A stretch of 64,000 bases of DNA from Istiophorus platypterus (lineage: Eukaryota; Chordata; Actinopteri; Istiophoriformes; Istiophoridae), in the NCBI GenBank assembly GCA_016859345.1, contig CM029114.1, forward strand, positions 17,567,501-17,631,500. Reading direction: 5' to 3'. This document shows positions 24,796 through 37,700 of this stretch, piece after piece (positions within the stretch are counted from its first letter, which is position 1; the number at the start of each line of letters is the position of its first letter). Both the position numbers and the translations under genes were made by a program. The notes beneath the pieces are model-generated. The model had not been told where the DNA came from. It was given only the letters and a program-made list of their open reading frames with translations, and did not search any database.

Positions 24796-26238
24796 ACCAG
24801 CACAAACAGCACACACCCTATTGTGTGCACCCTCAGGATACAAAATTAATATGTAGTCACTAAAAAGGGTTTGACTTCATGGTCTTCATGAGGAGTCGTG
24901 TTGGTCATGAATTACCAACAAAAACTCTCAAAGACCGTTTCATCTGGGAGCCTTTTTTTACTCATGACTTGTGAAAATAAGCTGCTGATAACAACGTGGT
25001 CTTTTCTCTTTTGGAACGGTTTAGAAATCGAATGGCATCGCTGCAACCTCTAGAGACATTAAAAAAAACAACTTTTCTTTGAAAAGGAAACATCTTAATG
25101 TCTAAATGTTGACATTTCCTAACTTTTTTTTTTTTTTCCTGCCTATTTCACATCCTCAGTGAACTATGTCTGCTGGTCCTGCCCCAGCCTAAAATCTAAA
25201 CATTTAAGAAATCGAACATCTTCTCATACTTCTCAGTCTCGTGATGTCAGTGGCACAACATTGTCCACTGACATCCCTTATCAGTCCCTCACCCCACTGG
25301 CCCCGTATCAGCGGCGCGGGCTGCAGATGGCAGGGCTCGTGCTCGCCGCGTTAGGTAAGAGCCCGGATAAAGCTGGGATTGACTGGCAGCCAAGAACAGG
25401 AGAAGAGAGCAGGAGAGTGGAGATGCTGTTGCAAGAAATGCAGGATAAGAACGATAACGTAATCGACGTTGATTAATCGGATCCATGCAGACAATGGGAA
25501 TTAATCTGTATCAATAACTAAATCCACAAGTTTTACAGTCTTAGGTTACGAGGTGAGTGGATCTGAAGTGAGGTCTGTCCTCAGACATGTTTAGACTAGT
25601 CTCTATATGTTGGTTGAAATCCCCAGCGTAAAAAACCCGCCCAGTCAGTGTAGATTTTTATTCTTCATCCGGACCTCAGCAGGGGTTTGACTGGATGTGG
25701 TTTTTCAACAGGAATGTGACTGATATTCTACAGTTCATTTCCTTTTTAATGAATGTTGTTTGCTTTGATAAAGAGGAGTAGACATGGGGATTGAAGTGGT
25801 TTGTTTTCTCATTTTGAATCACTGTGTCAAAATGAGAAGAGGCAGAGTTTGTGCAACTTCCTGAGGAAGTTAGCCCATGGATAGCTTTCAGCTGTGAATC
25901 CACGTACATGTGAATGTCACCGGTTTTCTGTGTGGACTTGGTGTGTAATCCTTTTTGTAGTTTGTTTGATTTATTTGCAAGGGTTCAGGCCCTTGTACGC
26001 TACTGTATATACGGGATACTTGTGGTCTTCCCTGACCTAGAGGTGCTGCAGCTTGGCACACTGCAGGATTTTAGTGCTACATGATAAAACAACAAGAAAT
26101 GTCAGTGTTCCTCATCCTCCCCCACTGATCTTCAAGAGTCTCTTCACATAATGAAAGATAAGAGACTTAAGAAATGACACAATAACACCTTGTGCACTGA
26201 TCTTATCTATACAAAACACACACACTATACGTCACACA

Positions 26239-26291
26239 TGCACACACACACACACACACGTACGTACATATGTATGTACATATGTATGTAC
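26239..26291. repeat. CA repeat grading into GTAC/ATGT units
   Basis: (CA)n then alternating tacgtac and atgtatgtac units. Confidence 0.85.
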
Positions 26292-28545
26292 ACAGTATAT
26301 GCTCTACTGTTTGTTTTTTTTGTTTTTTTTCATCATCCATCCTTCAAGTGAGAGGAGGCAGCTGCTCTGAACACCATCTGCTGTACAAACATTCCTATAT
26401 CCCCATTTACATTATATATATTTTTTCCTCTCTGGAAAAAGGTTTGGGAGTGTTTTCCTTTTATAAGAACTGAAGGTGTGAACACCTGCTGTGCAGGTTA
26501 AAAGACTGATTAGGGCAAATTTGTGATTTTGAGAAGATGGATGTGGATCCTTTAGGACTGAAGAGTGATGATATTCCAGTCTAAAGAAATGGGTCAGATT
26601 AATAGGTCTGACGTTTTTGCAGTTCTTTCGTATACGTGGGTTACATGAGCCTCATATGTATGAGGAATGTTACTCTTTACTCACTGTCTTGGTCTTAACT
26701 GAAACAGGTAAAAATCTTTGTTTTAGGGCTCCCTTTGATTGGATTAACTTACTGTGACACATTCAATCAATAACCTCCTTTTTAATATTACTCAAAACAA
26801 GCCTTTTTTTTCTTATTTAAAATCAAGTTGCTCCTGCTTCTAATGTTTAGTTTTATATTAACACATTAATTTCATGGAAATCTTTTTTTTTTTTTTTTTG
26901 GTAAACATGGCTGCATCTCAGACCTCATCCTGTAAACGATATATATTCATTTTTTTTTTGGTCTTTTCTTTCTAATGAGTCACTGAGTCTTTCTTCAGGG
27001 TGTGGTTGGGGAATAATGACATGTCTCTCTCTGCCTAGACTTGCTCCAGACATTCCTCCCTATCTCTCTGACTGCACAGCATCCCTCCACTGACCTTTTA
27101 TCAGGACTCTTGCCTAACTGTAAACACCTAGGGGCTTCAAATGCACAGATCCAGCCTCTTCATACTGACGCAGAGTATTTAATGGCTGTACATTTGGTAT
27201 TACCTTTAGCAGAAATTGCAGATGTGAGGGAAGGTTGTGGGTAATGAGCAGTGGGAGAAGGAGTCGGGAATTTGTGGAATTCTGTGTAATGAGCTGGTGA
27301 GGAAGGAATGTTGGTCGCACAGGGAAATAGGATGGACCGACGGAAGAAGTGCGGGAGTCACACTGTAGAGCTCAGGTGGAAAGTGACTAATTATTTGTCC
27401 AACTGTGTTGAGCCTCAGGTCATAAATTCACTGACAAGGGCTTAAAAATATTCAACCCTATTAGATTTTTCCTGCGACCACAAAATAACATAACATTAAG
27501 TTTGTTAATGGTGCATTGAGGTTTTTTATTTTGTCTATGTTGGTCTGTTTTTCAAGAGCTTGAGTACATTTAACGTAATGGGGAGAGAATTTGCATGCTC
27601 GTAAAAGTACATGGGAATAACATGAGATGACAGCTGGAGCAGAGGTAATGTGCCCAAACCCATTAAACCCAGTAAATTTCATCGCCTTGAGTGAGTATAA
27701 AGAGTGTATGCGAGTTTGTGTCAGCGCGCGCACACCTCAGTTTATTGATATGAAACTTTTTAGTTGCATGTCTGAGCTAACGGCCATTACACAATATGCA
27801 CAGGGACTTACTATTGCAGGTGATGAGCGACAGTTTAGTCGCATGAAAAGCCGTAATAACTGAGTCTTTTGTAGAAGTTTCCCCACTTTTTTTTTTTTTT
27901 TTTTTTTTTGCAATAAACTGAAAGATGTTTACAATTTTTTCTCTTACGCAAATGGAAGTGGGCAAAACATTAGACTAGTAGTTGAGCTAACATCTCTCTG
28001 ACAGTGTCAGCAGCTGAAAAACTGGATTTAAAGTTAATAACTCCACCAAAGCTACAGTCTTCTAAAAGTTAACTATTTTAATGAAGAGATGAATATGATT
28101 GATTATTATTAATAATTAAAAAAACCTGAGTCTTCCCAAAGAATAAAGGATTTTGTGCAATAATGAGATGAGGAAATGTTTGTCTCAGACTCGTAGCGCT
28201 GAGTCATGGCTGCTTCAATTTATATTATTGTACCATCTGTTGAGTTTGCACAATCAAATTTTGCAGGATCACATGCAGTTAATAATCAAATAATTAAGGC
28301 AGTTTATGTCAAAACTTTTTGGCCATGACTACAAGGATTTTTGTAACCATTGTTGCAAAATAAAATTGATTATCAAAAACTAGAGAGAAACTTCTCAGGT
28401 TCATTTAGATATGTTGCAATAGGTGCTGCATTGGGAAACTGGGACTTTAACTTTGATCTTGTTCTTCATTTGTGTTTTGGCTGTTTGAACAGTTGTTTTG
28501 TGAGATGATCTATTGTGTAAAATGTTCTCTTGCTTTGTCCTTAAG

Positions 28546-28736
28546 CCGCCACGATGGAGGCAGACAAGTTTCTGTATGGGGACCGCAGCACATTAAACAA
28601 CCCTCTAGCCCAGGCTGACTGGGCCTCCAAGAAGCTGGTGTGGGTCCCCTCTGAGAAGCAGGGCTTTGAGGCCGGTTCGGTCAAAGAAGAACATGGAGAC
28701 GAGTGTCTGGTGGAGCTGACAGACTCTGGCAAGAAG
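28546..28736 (+). CDS. Myosin first coding exon (start codon)
   Basis: The acceptor ttaag is followed by CCGCCACG and ATG at 28554, a strong Kozak context (GCCGCCACGATGG). The 61 codons start MEADKFLYGDRSTLNNPLAQ and include ADWASKKLVWVPSEKQGFEA, the myosin N-terminal SH3-like region. The N-terminus is a few residues shorter than human MYH9. Confidence 0.93.
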
Positions 28737-31691
28737 GTTAAGAAAAAAGAATTTCTCCTTTTGAGTCTTAATTTGTTCACAAGATAGCGTTGAGTTGGAA
28801 TAAAGTTTAATTGTTAGAACACCATCCTTAACCAACCAGAATTTTCTTCCGATGCATTAATGATTTTCTAAATATAATTTCAGCGAGTAAATGCTATTAA
28901 AGTCATGTTCGAGGGGCCCGTCTGACAGGTGTCTTGTCTCTGTAAATTTCAGGTGAAGGTAAACAAGGACGACATTCAGAAGATGAACCCACCCAAATTC
29001 AACAAGGTGGAGGATATGGCAGAGCTCACCTGCCTGAACGAGGCCTCTGTGCTGCACAACCTCAAGGAGAGATACTACTCTGGACTAATCTACGTGAGTT
29101 TGGTTGGATGCTGGTGTTTATGTCGCGGCATGACAAATGTTTATTTGCACAGAATCTCACGTAACGTATTTCTCATCATTGGGTTGTTTTTTTTGTTTTT
29201 TGTTTTTTTTTATTAATTCTTTTTGCTCAGTTGTTTCATTAACACTCCTCTCTGACAGTAACCATCTTCTGTCTTACCCAGACATACTCCGGCCTCTTCT
29301 GTGTGGTGGTCAACCCATACAAGTACCTGCCCATCTACACTGAGGATATAGTGAATATGTACAAGGGCAAGAAGAGACACGAGATGCCCCCTCACATCTA
29401 CGCCATCACAGACACTGCCTACAGGAGCATGATGCAGGGTAGCGCAAGCCTAACTTTGTAAAGAGAAACAATGTGTTTAGCAGTAATACAGATTATATGT
29501 CTCGGTACATATAAGGTTTGCAGACCAGGAGTGCCTATACATCGATATTAACATGGTTTCAGGGCTACAACTGATTATTTAAAATTTCATTTAATATTTG
29601 AACCATTTAATCAGTTTTCCAGAGCCCTACATGACTTCTTTCAAATGACATTTGTCTGAGTCGCAGTCCAAAAAGCAGATATTTAATTTACAATGTTAGA
29701 AACAAATTAAATCAACAAATCTTCATATTTGAGCAACTGGATTCAGAGAATGTTTAGCATTTTTGCTTCATAAGTAACTTAATATATTGTTAACATAGTT
29801 TGGTAGATGATTGCTTTTCTACTACTTTGTGCCACTGAAACTGCAGAGTGAAACAGTCCCCCACCCAGCTAGTTATTGAGTTTCACTTCAGTTCTTGCAT
29901 TTCTTTGTTCCTGATCAGGATTTTTCTTTATCTGTCTCTTCCTTTAACAGATCGTGAGGACCAGTCGATCCTGTGCACGTATGTTACCCTTTTCTGTTGG
30001 TTCTTTCCCATTAATCTGATTAAGAGAAACGTAGTTATTTCTCCAGTGATCAGTCTTTCATTCAAATTACTGTGCAGTTTGTCATCTATTGGTTCAAGGT
30101 CAAGCTTGGATTTCGTTTAACCCTTAAGACCCTATTGAAATAAGTCAAATCTCACTGTGCAGTTGAGCCACATTTTGCTTGACAAAACCACATCTTTACA
30201 CAAACATCCAACTTCATCTGGTTGAAGTTCTAGTGCTTTGATCACATCACTTGGTCTTAATTAGCAGATTGACCATGCCCAGTTTTCAATGGACTGTAGA
30301 TATTTAAATTACCTTATTGAGACTCTTTGAGCACTTGTACAACTTCTCATCCATGTTGACTTTAAAAAAAAAACACTTCAGAGGTCATTCTTGACCTTCG
30401 ATACCTCATCGTTATTACTAAATACAATATTGCCCAATTAAGATCCACATTGCCACTCCAATGGTGTTCAGTATAATGTCCCTGTTTGTTTGTTTGTTTT
30501 TGTTTTTCACAAAATTTTCATCATCTGATATGTACTATGTGCCTAAATCTTTGTCTATAATGTCTATTTCTTCAGCGGGGAGTCAGGAGCAGGAAAAACG
30601 GAAAACACAAAGAAAGTCATTCAGTATCTTGCCCATGTCGCCTCATCTTTCAAGTCCAAGAAAGATCAGGTTAGTAAAGTCCTACTAGTTTGTTTATTTT
30701 TTTCATTCCCTTCTTTTTCCTCCTTTTCCCTCCCTCCCTATTCTACATGCACAGATTTTTAAGACTATGACAGAACCCCCCTGTATTTTTCACCTCCCTG
30801 CTCTTTCCCACCTCCATGTTCCTCCCCTCTTAGTAGATTTCCGTTTTAGTCCATCTCTGTAATGTTAAGTACCTGAGTGAGCTATATGGAAACTACTGAA
30901 CATTCCTCTCTCAGGCTCCTACGTGCCTGCCTCAATACCTGCAGTGCCTTTAAGTGAAGCAGAATGCAGCTGTGTGTGCTTGTACTTTTATTCTTTTATA
31001 TACAGGACAATACATGAAACGTTTCATTACACTTATTTCTTAATGATTCATCAAGTGACACTGGGTTTTATCTGCAGTTACTAATTTGTGTGCTGAAGTT
31101 GATATCAGATGTTTACCTTTCTCCTTTTTCACCTCTTCCCCAGGGCAGTGCAGTGTTGTCACATGTGAGTTAATCACTCTGACTCCATCAGCATGGTGTC
31201 TGACTGTTTGCGCTCATTCACTTCTCCACTAACAGGAAACATTTTATTATTTTTTTGCCTGGGTATTGAAAGAAATGCTTCAAATGACTGAAAAATAGGT
31301 TTTTGCTTCAAAGAAATGGTTAAAATTTCTTGGGAAATATGCTTATTCATCTTTGTGCAGAATTAGATGAGAAGATTGATACCACTCAAGCTTTTAAAGT
31401 ATTTATGAGGCAAGAGCCAGCCAGTTAGCTTAGCTTAGCATAAAGACTTGAAACAGAGGGAAACGACTAGCCTGACTCTGGCTAAGGGAAAAAAAAAATC
31501 CCTCTACCAGCACCTCTGAGGTTCACTATTTAACAAAATGAGTTTAATCTGCATTTTTCCCTGTAAATCCACAGCTTGTCATTTTACAGTTGTTTGTGAG
31601 GGTTTTTTCCCCCTTTTACTATACGAAAATGAATAAGTCCATTTCTGAAAATGTCAATTTTTAAACTAAAAGAAGAAAAAAAACTAAACTA

Positions 31692-31722
<31 letters not shown>

Positions 31723-34700
31723 GGGATAGTGTGGGTTTTTTTTATTATTATTTTTTTGTTTGTTTGTTTGTTTTTTTTTTTTTTTTTCCTTTTTTCCCCT
31801 CAGTATGGTCAGGCTTGATTTGGTCGTCGTTATGTAGTAGTATGCATATGTTTGGGTTGTCGGAGTAGGCTCCTGCATTTCCTTTGGGGGATCTTGGCTA
31901 ACCCGCCTGTGTGCCTTTTGTCCTCTTTTTTTGTGCGTGCATGGACAGGGATGATCTTACAGGGTTTTTGTGCCTGAGTAGGCGTGCTTTGCTGTGGGAA
32001 TGTGTGCTGGAATGTGCAGGATTCAGTTTTTGCGTGTGTGTGGCTGATGGAAATGATAGCATCTCCTGAGGCCTAAATGGCTTTTAATAAGCTCAATGAA
32101 TGTTTGCACATAGCTTATGTTTGTATTTGCCAATGAAAGATGGGCAGCGCTACAAGAACTTGCATGACTCAAAAGTATTGCTTGCTTGAACACTGTCCAG
32201 CAGAGTCATGATAAAGGATTATTGCGGTCTATATTGTCCTCTGATACCATCTCCTCTTCATCAGGGAGAACTGGAGAAACAGCTGCTGCAAGCAAACCCC
32301 ATCCTGGAGGCCTTTGGTAACGCAAAGACCGTCAAGAACGATAATTCCTCAAGATTTGTAAGAGACTTTCAAATTTTACATCTTTTCTAAATAATCTAAT
32401 AAAATTAATTCACAGCTTTTAATATGGAATAACCTAAGTGAGAGGATTGTGTTCATATAGGATGCCACCGCTTAATTTAAGAAGCTGATTCTGAAACTAG
32501 GTTTATCAGGCCTTTTAGATATGTTATGTTATAGTCAATCATAAAACCTCATTCAACAAGTTTTGTTTTGTTTTGGGGTTATTTTGTGAAAAATGTCTTG
32601 ATTTTGTTTTCTCTTTTTAGGGGAAATTTATCCGGATCAACTTTGATGTCAATGGATACATTGTTGGAGCCAACATTGAAACTTGCATCCTTTTTTTTTT
32701 TTTTTTTTTTTTCCATATTTTTTCAAATTTAAAGATGTGCTTCCCCTGCCCATTTTTCTTACAGTAACAGAAAACAATCGGTATTTCTGAACTCTAATAC
32801 TCCCATGTCCCAGATTTGCTGTCAGTTAGTCAGTGGTGATTTGTAATCGCACTACCCCAAAGTAGTTGCAACGCAGACAATGTGAGGAGTCTTTCTAACT
32901 GGCCTTGCTTCTGCTCTGCATCATAAACATGCTCACATTCTGCTGCAGTTGTTTGCATTGGTGTGTCCTTGACTAAAATGTTTACAGATCTGCTGGAGAA
33001 GTCTCGGGCCATCAGACAAGCTAAAGAGGAGAGGAGCTTCCACGTCTTCTACTACATGCTGTCAGGAGCAGGGGACAAGCTGCGCTGTGAGACCTGAAAA
33101 CATTTTATTAACACACAATTGCACATTGTGAAAGGCAGTTGAAAGTTGCAGATAGTTGCAAATAGGTGGTTGTATTGATAGCCGAATGTGACTTGAGGTT
33201 CAAGAGCCAAGACGCTTATGAAACAGGAATCTTTTGAGAAACTTGTGAGTGCATTTAAAGCTGATTTAGGCTGCTCTGAACGAAGTTCCTTTTTCTCAGT
33301 TCAGTTATGTAGTGGCTGAAACCTAAAGTGGTCTGTGTTTAAACCACGTAGAGCTGAGCCAGTCCCATGTGAACACAAGGCCCAAGTTTCCTAGATTTTA
33401 CAGAAATACTGTTAAAATGAAAATTTCTCAATGAATAAATAATTCTCGTCTATTTCACTCTAGCCGAGTTGTGCCTGGAGGATTACAGCAAGTACCGTTT
33501 CCTGTCGAATGGAAATGTCACCATTCCTGGCCAACAGGATAAGGACATGTTCACTGAGACCATGGACGCCTTTCAGATCATGAGCATCCCAGAAGAGGAA
33601 AGAATCGGTAACTTTTTTTTTTAAACTTTATAGGGCCATGAGTAAGAAGTAATATTTATCATTTAGCGGTTTTTTGTAACTGACTTCCCATTTTGTTGAT
33701 CTCATACACATGCACAGCATGCATGCCCTAGTAATATGATACACGCTTCTCCCTCTGGTTAATATTCAGCTAACCACCATGTTGAAGTAACATCTACAGA
33801 TGTGCAGCAGTGTGCCCATGAGGGCAGGGAAGCTGACTGAAATCTGGAAACATGGACCATAAACAATGCAGGGATTAAAATGGTTAATAAATTATCTTTA
33901 CAGATCCTTTTTGGAGGAAGGAAATGCAATAAGCATGTTTGTTGGAGCAAAAGGGTACACACCCTTGTTTTTTTGTTCTTTTCTACCAACAACGCAGAAC
34001 CAAAATATATTCAATTGGGCAAATAAAAATGTACAGTATTCAGTTTACTATTATGTGACAGAAAAGCCTCAAATTTGTGAAGCTGCGACCAGAAATGATC
34101 ATTTTTGCATTAGAATAGTTCCATTTAATTTTCTATCGATCCACAAATCAATTAACCAACTCATAGTTGCAGCTCTGCTTATTTATAAATTTAGATATAT
34201 ATTCTAAATTTTTTTTTCTTCCCCAATGTAACAACTTTTAAGCAGATGTTGACATCTTTTGTGTGTGTGTCTGTGTGTGGTGTTCAGGTCTATTGAAGGT
34301 GGTGTCAGCTGTGCTGCAGTTGGGCAACATGACCTTCAAGAAGGAACGTCACTCTGACCAAGCCTCCATGCCTGATGATACTGGTACACACATTTGCACA
34401 CACACACACCCTCATCATTATCATCATTTCCTCTGCGTGTGCTGTCTCTCCCTCCATCTGCTTAAACCTTCTTAATTCATCCATCTTCCATTGTGACCTC
34501 AATGCTTCACCCACAGCTGCCCAGAAAGTGTGTCACCTGTTGGGCATCAATGTGACCGACTTCACACGAGCAATTCTCTCCCCCAGAATCAAGGTCTGTG
34601 TGGCAAACATCACATGAAGGTTCATTTAGGTCTTGTGGGGGCATTGAAAGAAATGCTTACCCCCCCTTTTTTTTTTTTCTAAGTCTCTATCAACCTGTTT

Positions 34701-37700
34701 TTTTTTTTTTTTGGCTTCTCTTTCTCAATCCAAAGTAAAGGAAGATTTCATCAATGAGTGGGTGTCCATGTAGTATGTATGACCTTTTTTTTGAATGTTT
34801 CTTTCTCAGGTCGGCAGGGACTATGTCCAGAAGGCCCAGACTCAGGAGCAGGCCGAGTTTGCCGTCGAGGCTCTGGCCAAAGCCTCTTACGAGAGGATGT
34901 TCCGTTGGTTGGTGTTAAGAATCAATAAAGCTCTGGACAAGACTAAGAGACAGGGAGCTTCCTTCATTGGCATCCTGGACATCGCTGGATTTGAGATCTT
35001 TGAGGTAAAGTGTTCGGGGTTTGGCTGAGAGTTATGACTTGGAGCTGATTCTGTGATCACAGACAGTGCCCTCTGGTGGGGCTGTGTTGGCTCAGCACCC
35101 CTCTCTCATTTATTTAGACATTTCCAGCTGTGCTGCTACTCCATTTCCTCTTTGCGTTGCATTTTTTGGAATAGTGTCCATCAACAACACGCTCAGAAAT
35201 TGGCCATGTTTAGAATGCATTCTGTCTCCTTTGAGTATACTGTGTTATGTTGTATGGAATTTGGACACACAGGGTGTACTCGAAGAGAAACCTCACACAA
35301 GCAGCAGGTAAAACCTGATGACTGGGCAGGGACCATGAGTTTGCAGCCCCACCATTCTGCAGACATGGAGGTCTCTTGCCCCCCCCCCAGTTTATCCCAC
35401 AGGGGTGTGGTAGAAGTTGTAGGGAACGATTGTCTGTCGTCATCTCAGGAGCAGATTTGCTACTTAGAGCCACCATAAGGTTGATAAAACACTTCTTTTG
35501 ATTGCATGGGTTGCACGGTGGTGAAGTGCTTAGCTCTGTTGACTCACAGCAAGAAGGTTTGCATGTTCTCCCTGTGCCTGCTTGGATTTCCTCCGAGATC
35601 TCTGTGTTCCTCCCACAGTCCGAAGACTTGCAGGTTAGGCTAACTGGCGACTTTAAATTGCCTGTATGTGTCAACGTGAGTGTGACTGGTTCTTGTCTCT
35701 ATATGCTGCCACTGTAATAGAGTGGACCCCCATGTAGGGCCTCTTGCCCAGTGTCAGCCGGGGTTGGCTCCAACCCCCCGCAACCTACCGATAGATAAGC
35801 AGTATAGATAACAGATGGATGGATATTTATAAGTAGGTTAACCGTAATGAAAATAGTTGCTGCTCTATAATGAGCATATAATACTTAAGCTGCTCTATAA
35901 TACTCGGTTAATCTGCAGATTATTTTCTTAATTGGTCATTTGGTTTGTAAACTGTCAGAAAATAGTCAAAATTTTTCACCACATCACAAGTTTTTTTTAA
36001 ATTAAAATTCCTTATTTTGATCTGACTGACAGTCAAGATTCCATTGTTTTTCTAATCCTCTCCTTCAGCTGAACTCATTTGAGCAGCTGTGTATCAACTA
36101 CACCAATGAGAAGCTGCAGCAGCTCTTCAACCACACCATGTTCATCCTGGAGCAGGAGGAGTACCAGAGGGAGGGTATTGAGTGGAGCTTCATTGATTTT
36201 GGCCTGGACCTGCAGCCCTGCATCGACCTCATAGAAAAACCTGTAAGATGTCCCCCAGTTATTATTCCTCCTCAAGCGTGTAATTGCATATAGATTGTTA
36301 AACTAGTCAGCATTCTGTTGACCAGTGACGTGTCCCTCTGTTCATTTCATCTTCCATTGAAGGCCGGTCCACCAGGCATCCTGGCTCTGCTGGATGAAGA
36401 GTGCTGGTTCCCCAAAGCCACAGACAAGACCTTTGTAGAGAAGGTGGTTCAGGAGCAGGGCACACACTCCAAGTTCCAGAAGCCGAAGAAACTCAAGGAT
36501 GATGTGGATTTCTGCATTATGCACTATGCTGGAAAGGTCATTGACGATAACTTTGTGTTGTTAGAATTGTTTTTAAAGAATTTTTTTGTTTTCGAAAGAA
36601 TGTGGAATTTGAGTTGCTTTGCACCAATAAATAACAACAACATCATACTCCTGGCTAAACTAAGAACACAAAGTTTTGCTCAAAGAGGAACTTCTTTACC
36701 AATTGTACAACTCATACATTGAAACTGTCATACTGTGCGTCAGAATAGGATGGGACATCAAGGCATTAACTTAAAGTAACACTTTGTTTGGTACTAGCCT
36801 CAGCTTTTCAGCTCTTCATTATAAATGTAGCTCTCTTCTCATACAGGTGGACTACAAAGCAGACGAGTGGCTGATGAAAAACATGGATCCTCTGAATGAG
36901 TGTGTCGCCACTTTGCTCAACCAGTCTACAGATAAATTTACTGCTGATCTTTGGAGAGACAGTAAGTGGTGTAATTGACTTTATCCAGAATCTCCTAATG
37001 CTGCAAACATCTTTTGAAAAGATCACCTTGCAAAAGGCAGGCATGCGACAACCTTGGTGCTGAGCTTGCAAGAATTAAACAGGATCTAACAGATTTAATT
37101 TTTTCTATGCAGCTGTTTATCAAATGAACATTACATTAGACCACACTAGATTTTTTACATTAAAATAGCCTCCAGTTAATTGCCGGTAAAATGTACTAAA
37201 TACTAGAATGAAAGTGTATATTATACATATTTGATATGCAGACATGAGAGAGTAAGATTTTGTCATAGAACACACTGACAACACTGTTTTCTACTTTGTG
37301 TTCTCCCAGTGGACCGTATTGTGGGCCTGGATAAGGTGGCAGGAATGTCAGACTCCATGCATGGTGCGTTCAAAACCCGCAAGGGCATGTTCCGCACTGT
37401 GGGCCAACTGTACAAGGAGCAGTTGAGCAACCTCATGGCCACACTTAGGAACACCAACCCTAACTTTGTCCGCTGCATCATCCCCAACCACGAGAAGAAG
37501 GTACAGAATGAAAGAAGACACACAGCATTGCAGCTGTTACAGAAATCAGTTCAGGAGTGGGTTAAATTACAAGTGATGGAAATTTAAAAAGAATGGACTA
37601 CTAATGTGCACAGGTGCCTGTATGAGTAAAATATTGTATTAAAATGAGAAAAGTCCGATTTATTGGCCTTGAATGGTGGAGATCTTCACTCTCTGTGATG

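Larger units (their letters stand above)
24100..28545 (+). other. Myosin intron 1
   Basis: About 4.4 kb. It contains a poly-C/CA tract at 24761-24795, a CA/GTAC tract near 26239-26291 and a CpG-rich island at about 25300-25480 with an open frame ending at 25476. That island is discussed as a finding. A poly-T run lies near 27886-27909. No other supported feature. Confidence 0.55.

Noticed and set aside
33866..34207. 113-codon frame in a myosin intron
   Set aside because: AT-rich, no domain, lies between well supported myosin exons.
31264..34659. Shared 16-mer attgaaagaaatgctt at 31264 and 34644 in two myosin introns
   Set aside because: Short and AT-rich, with no extended similarity around either copy.
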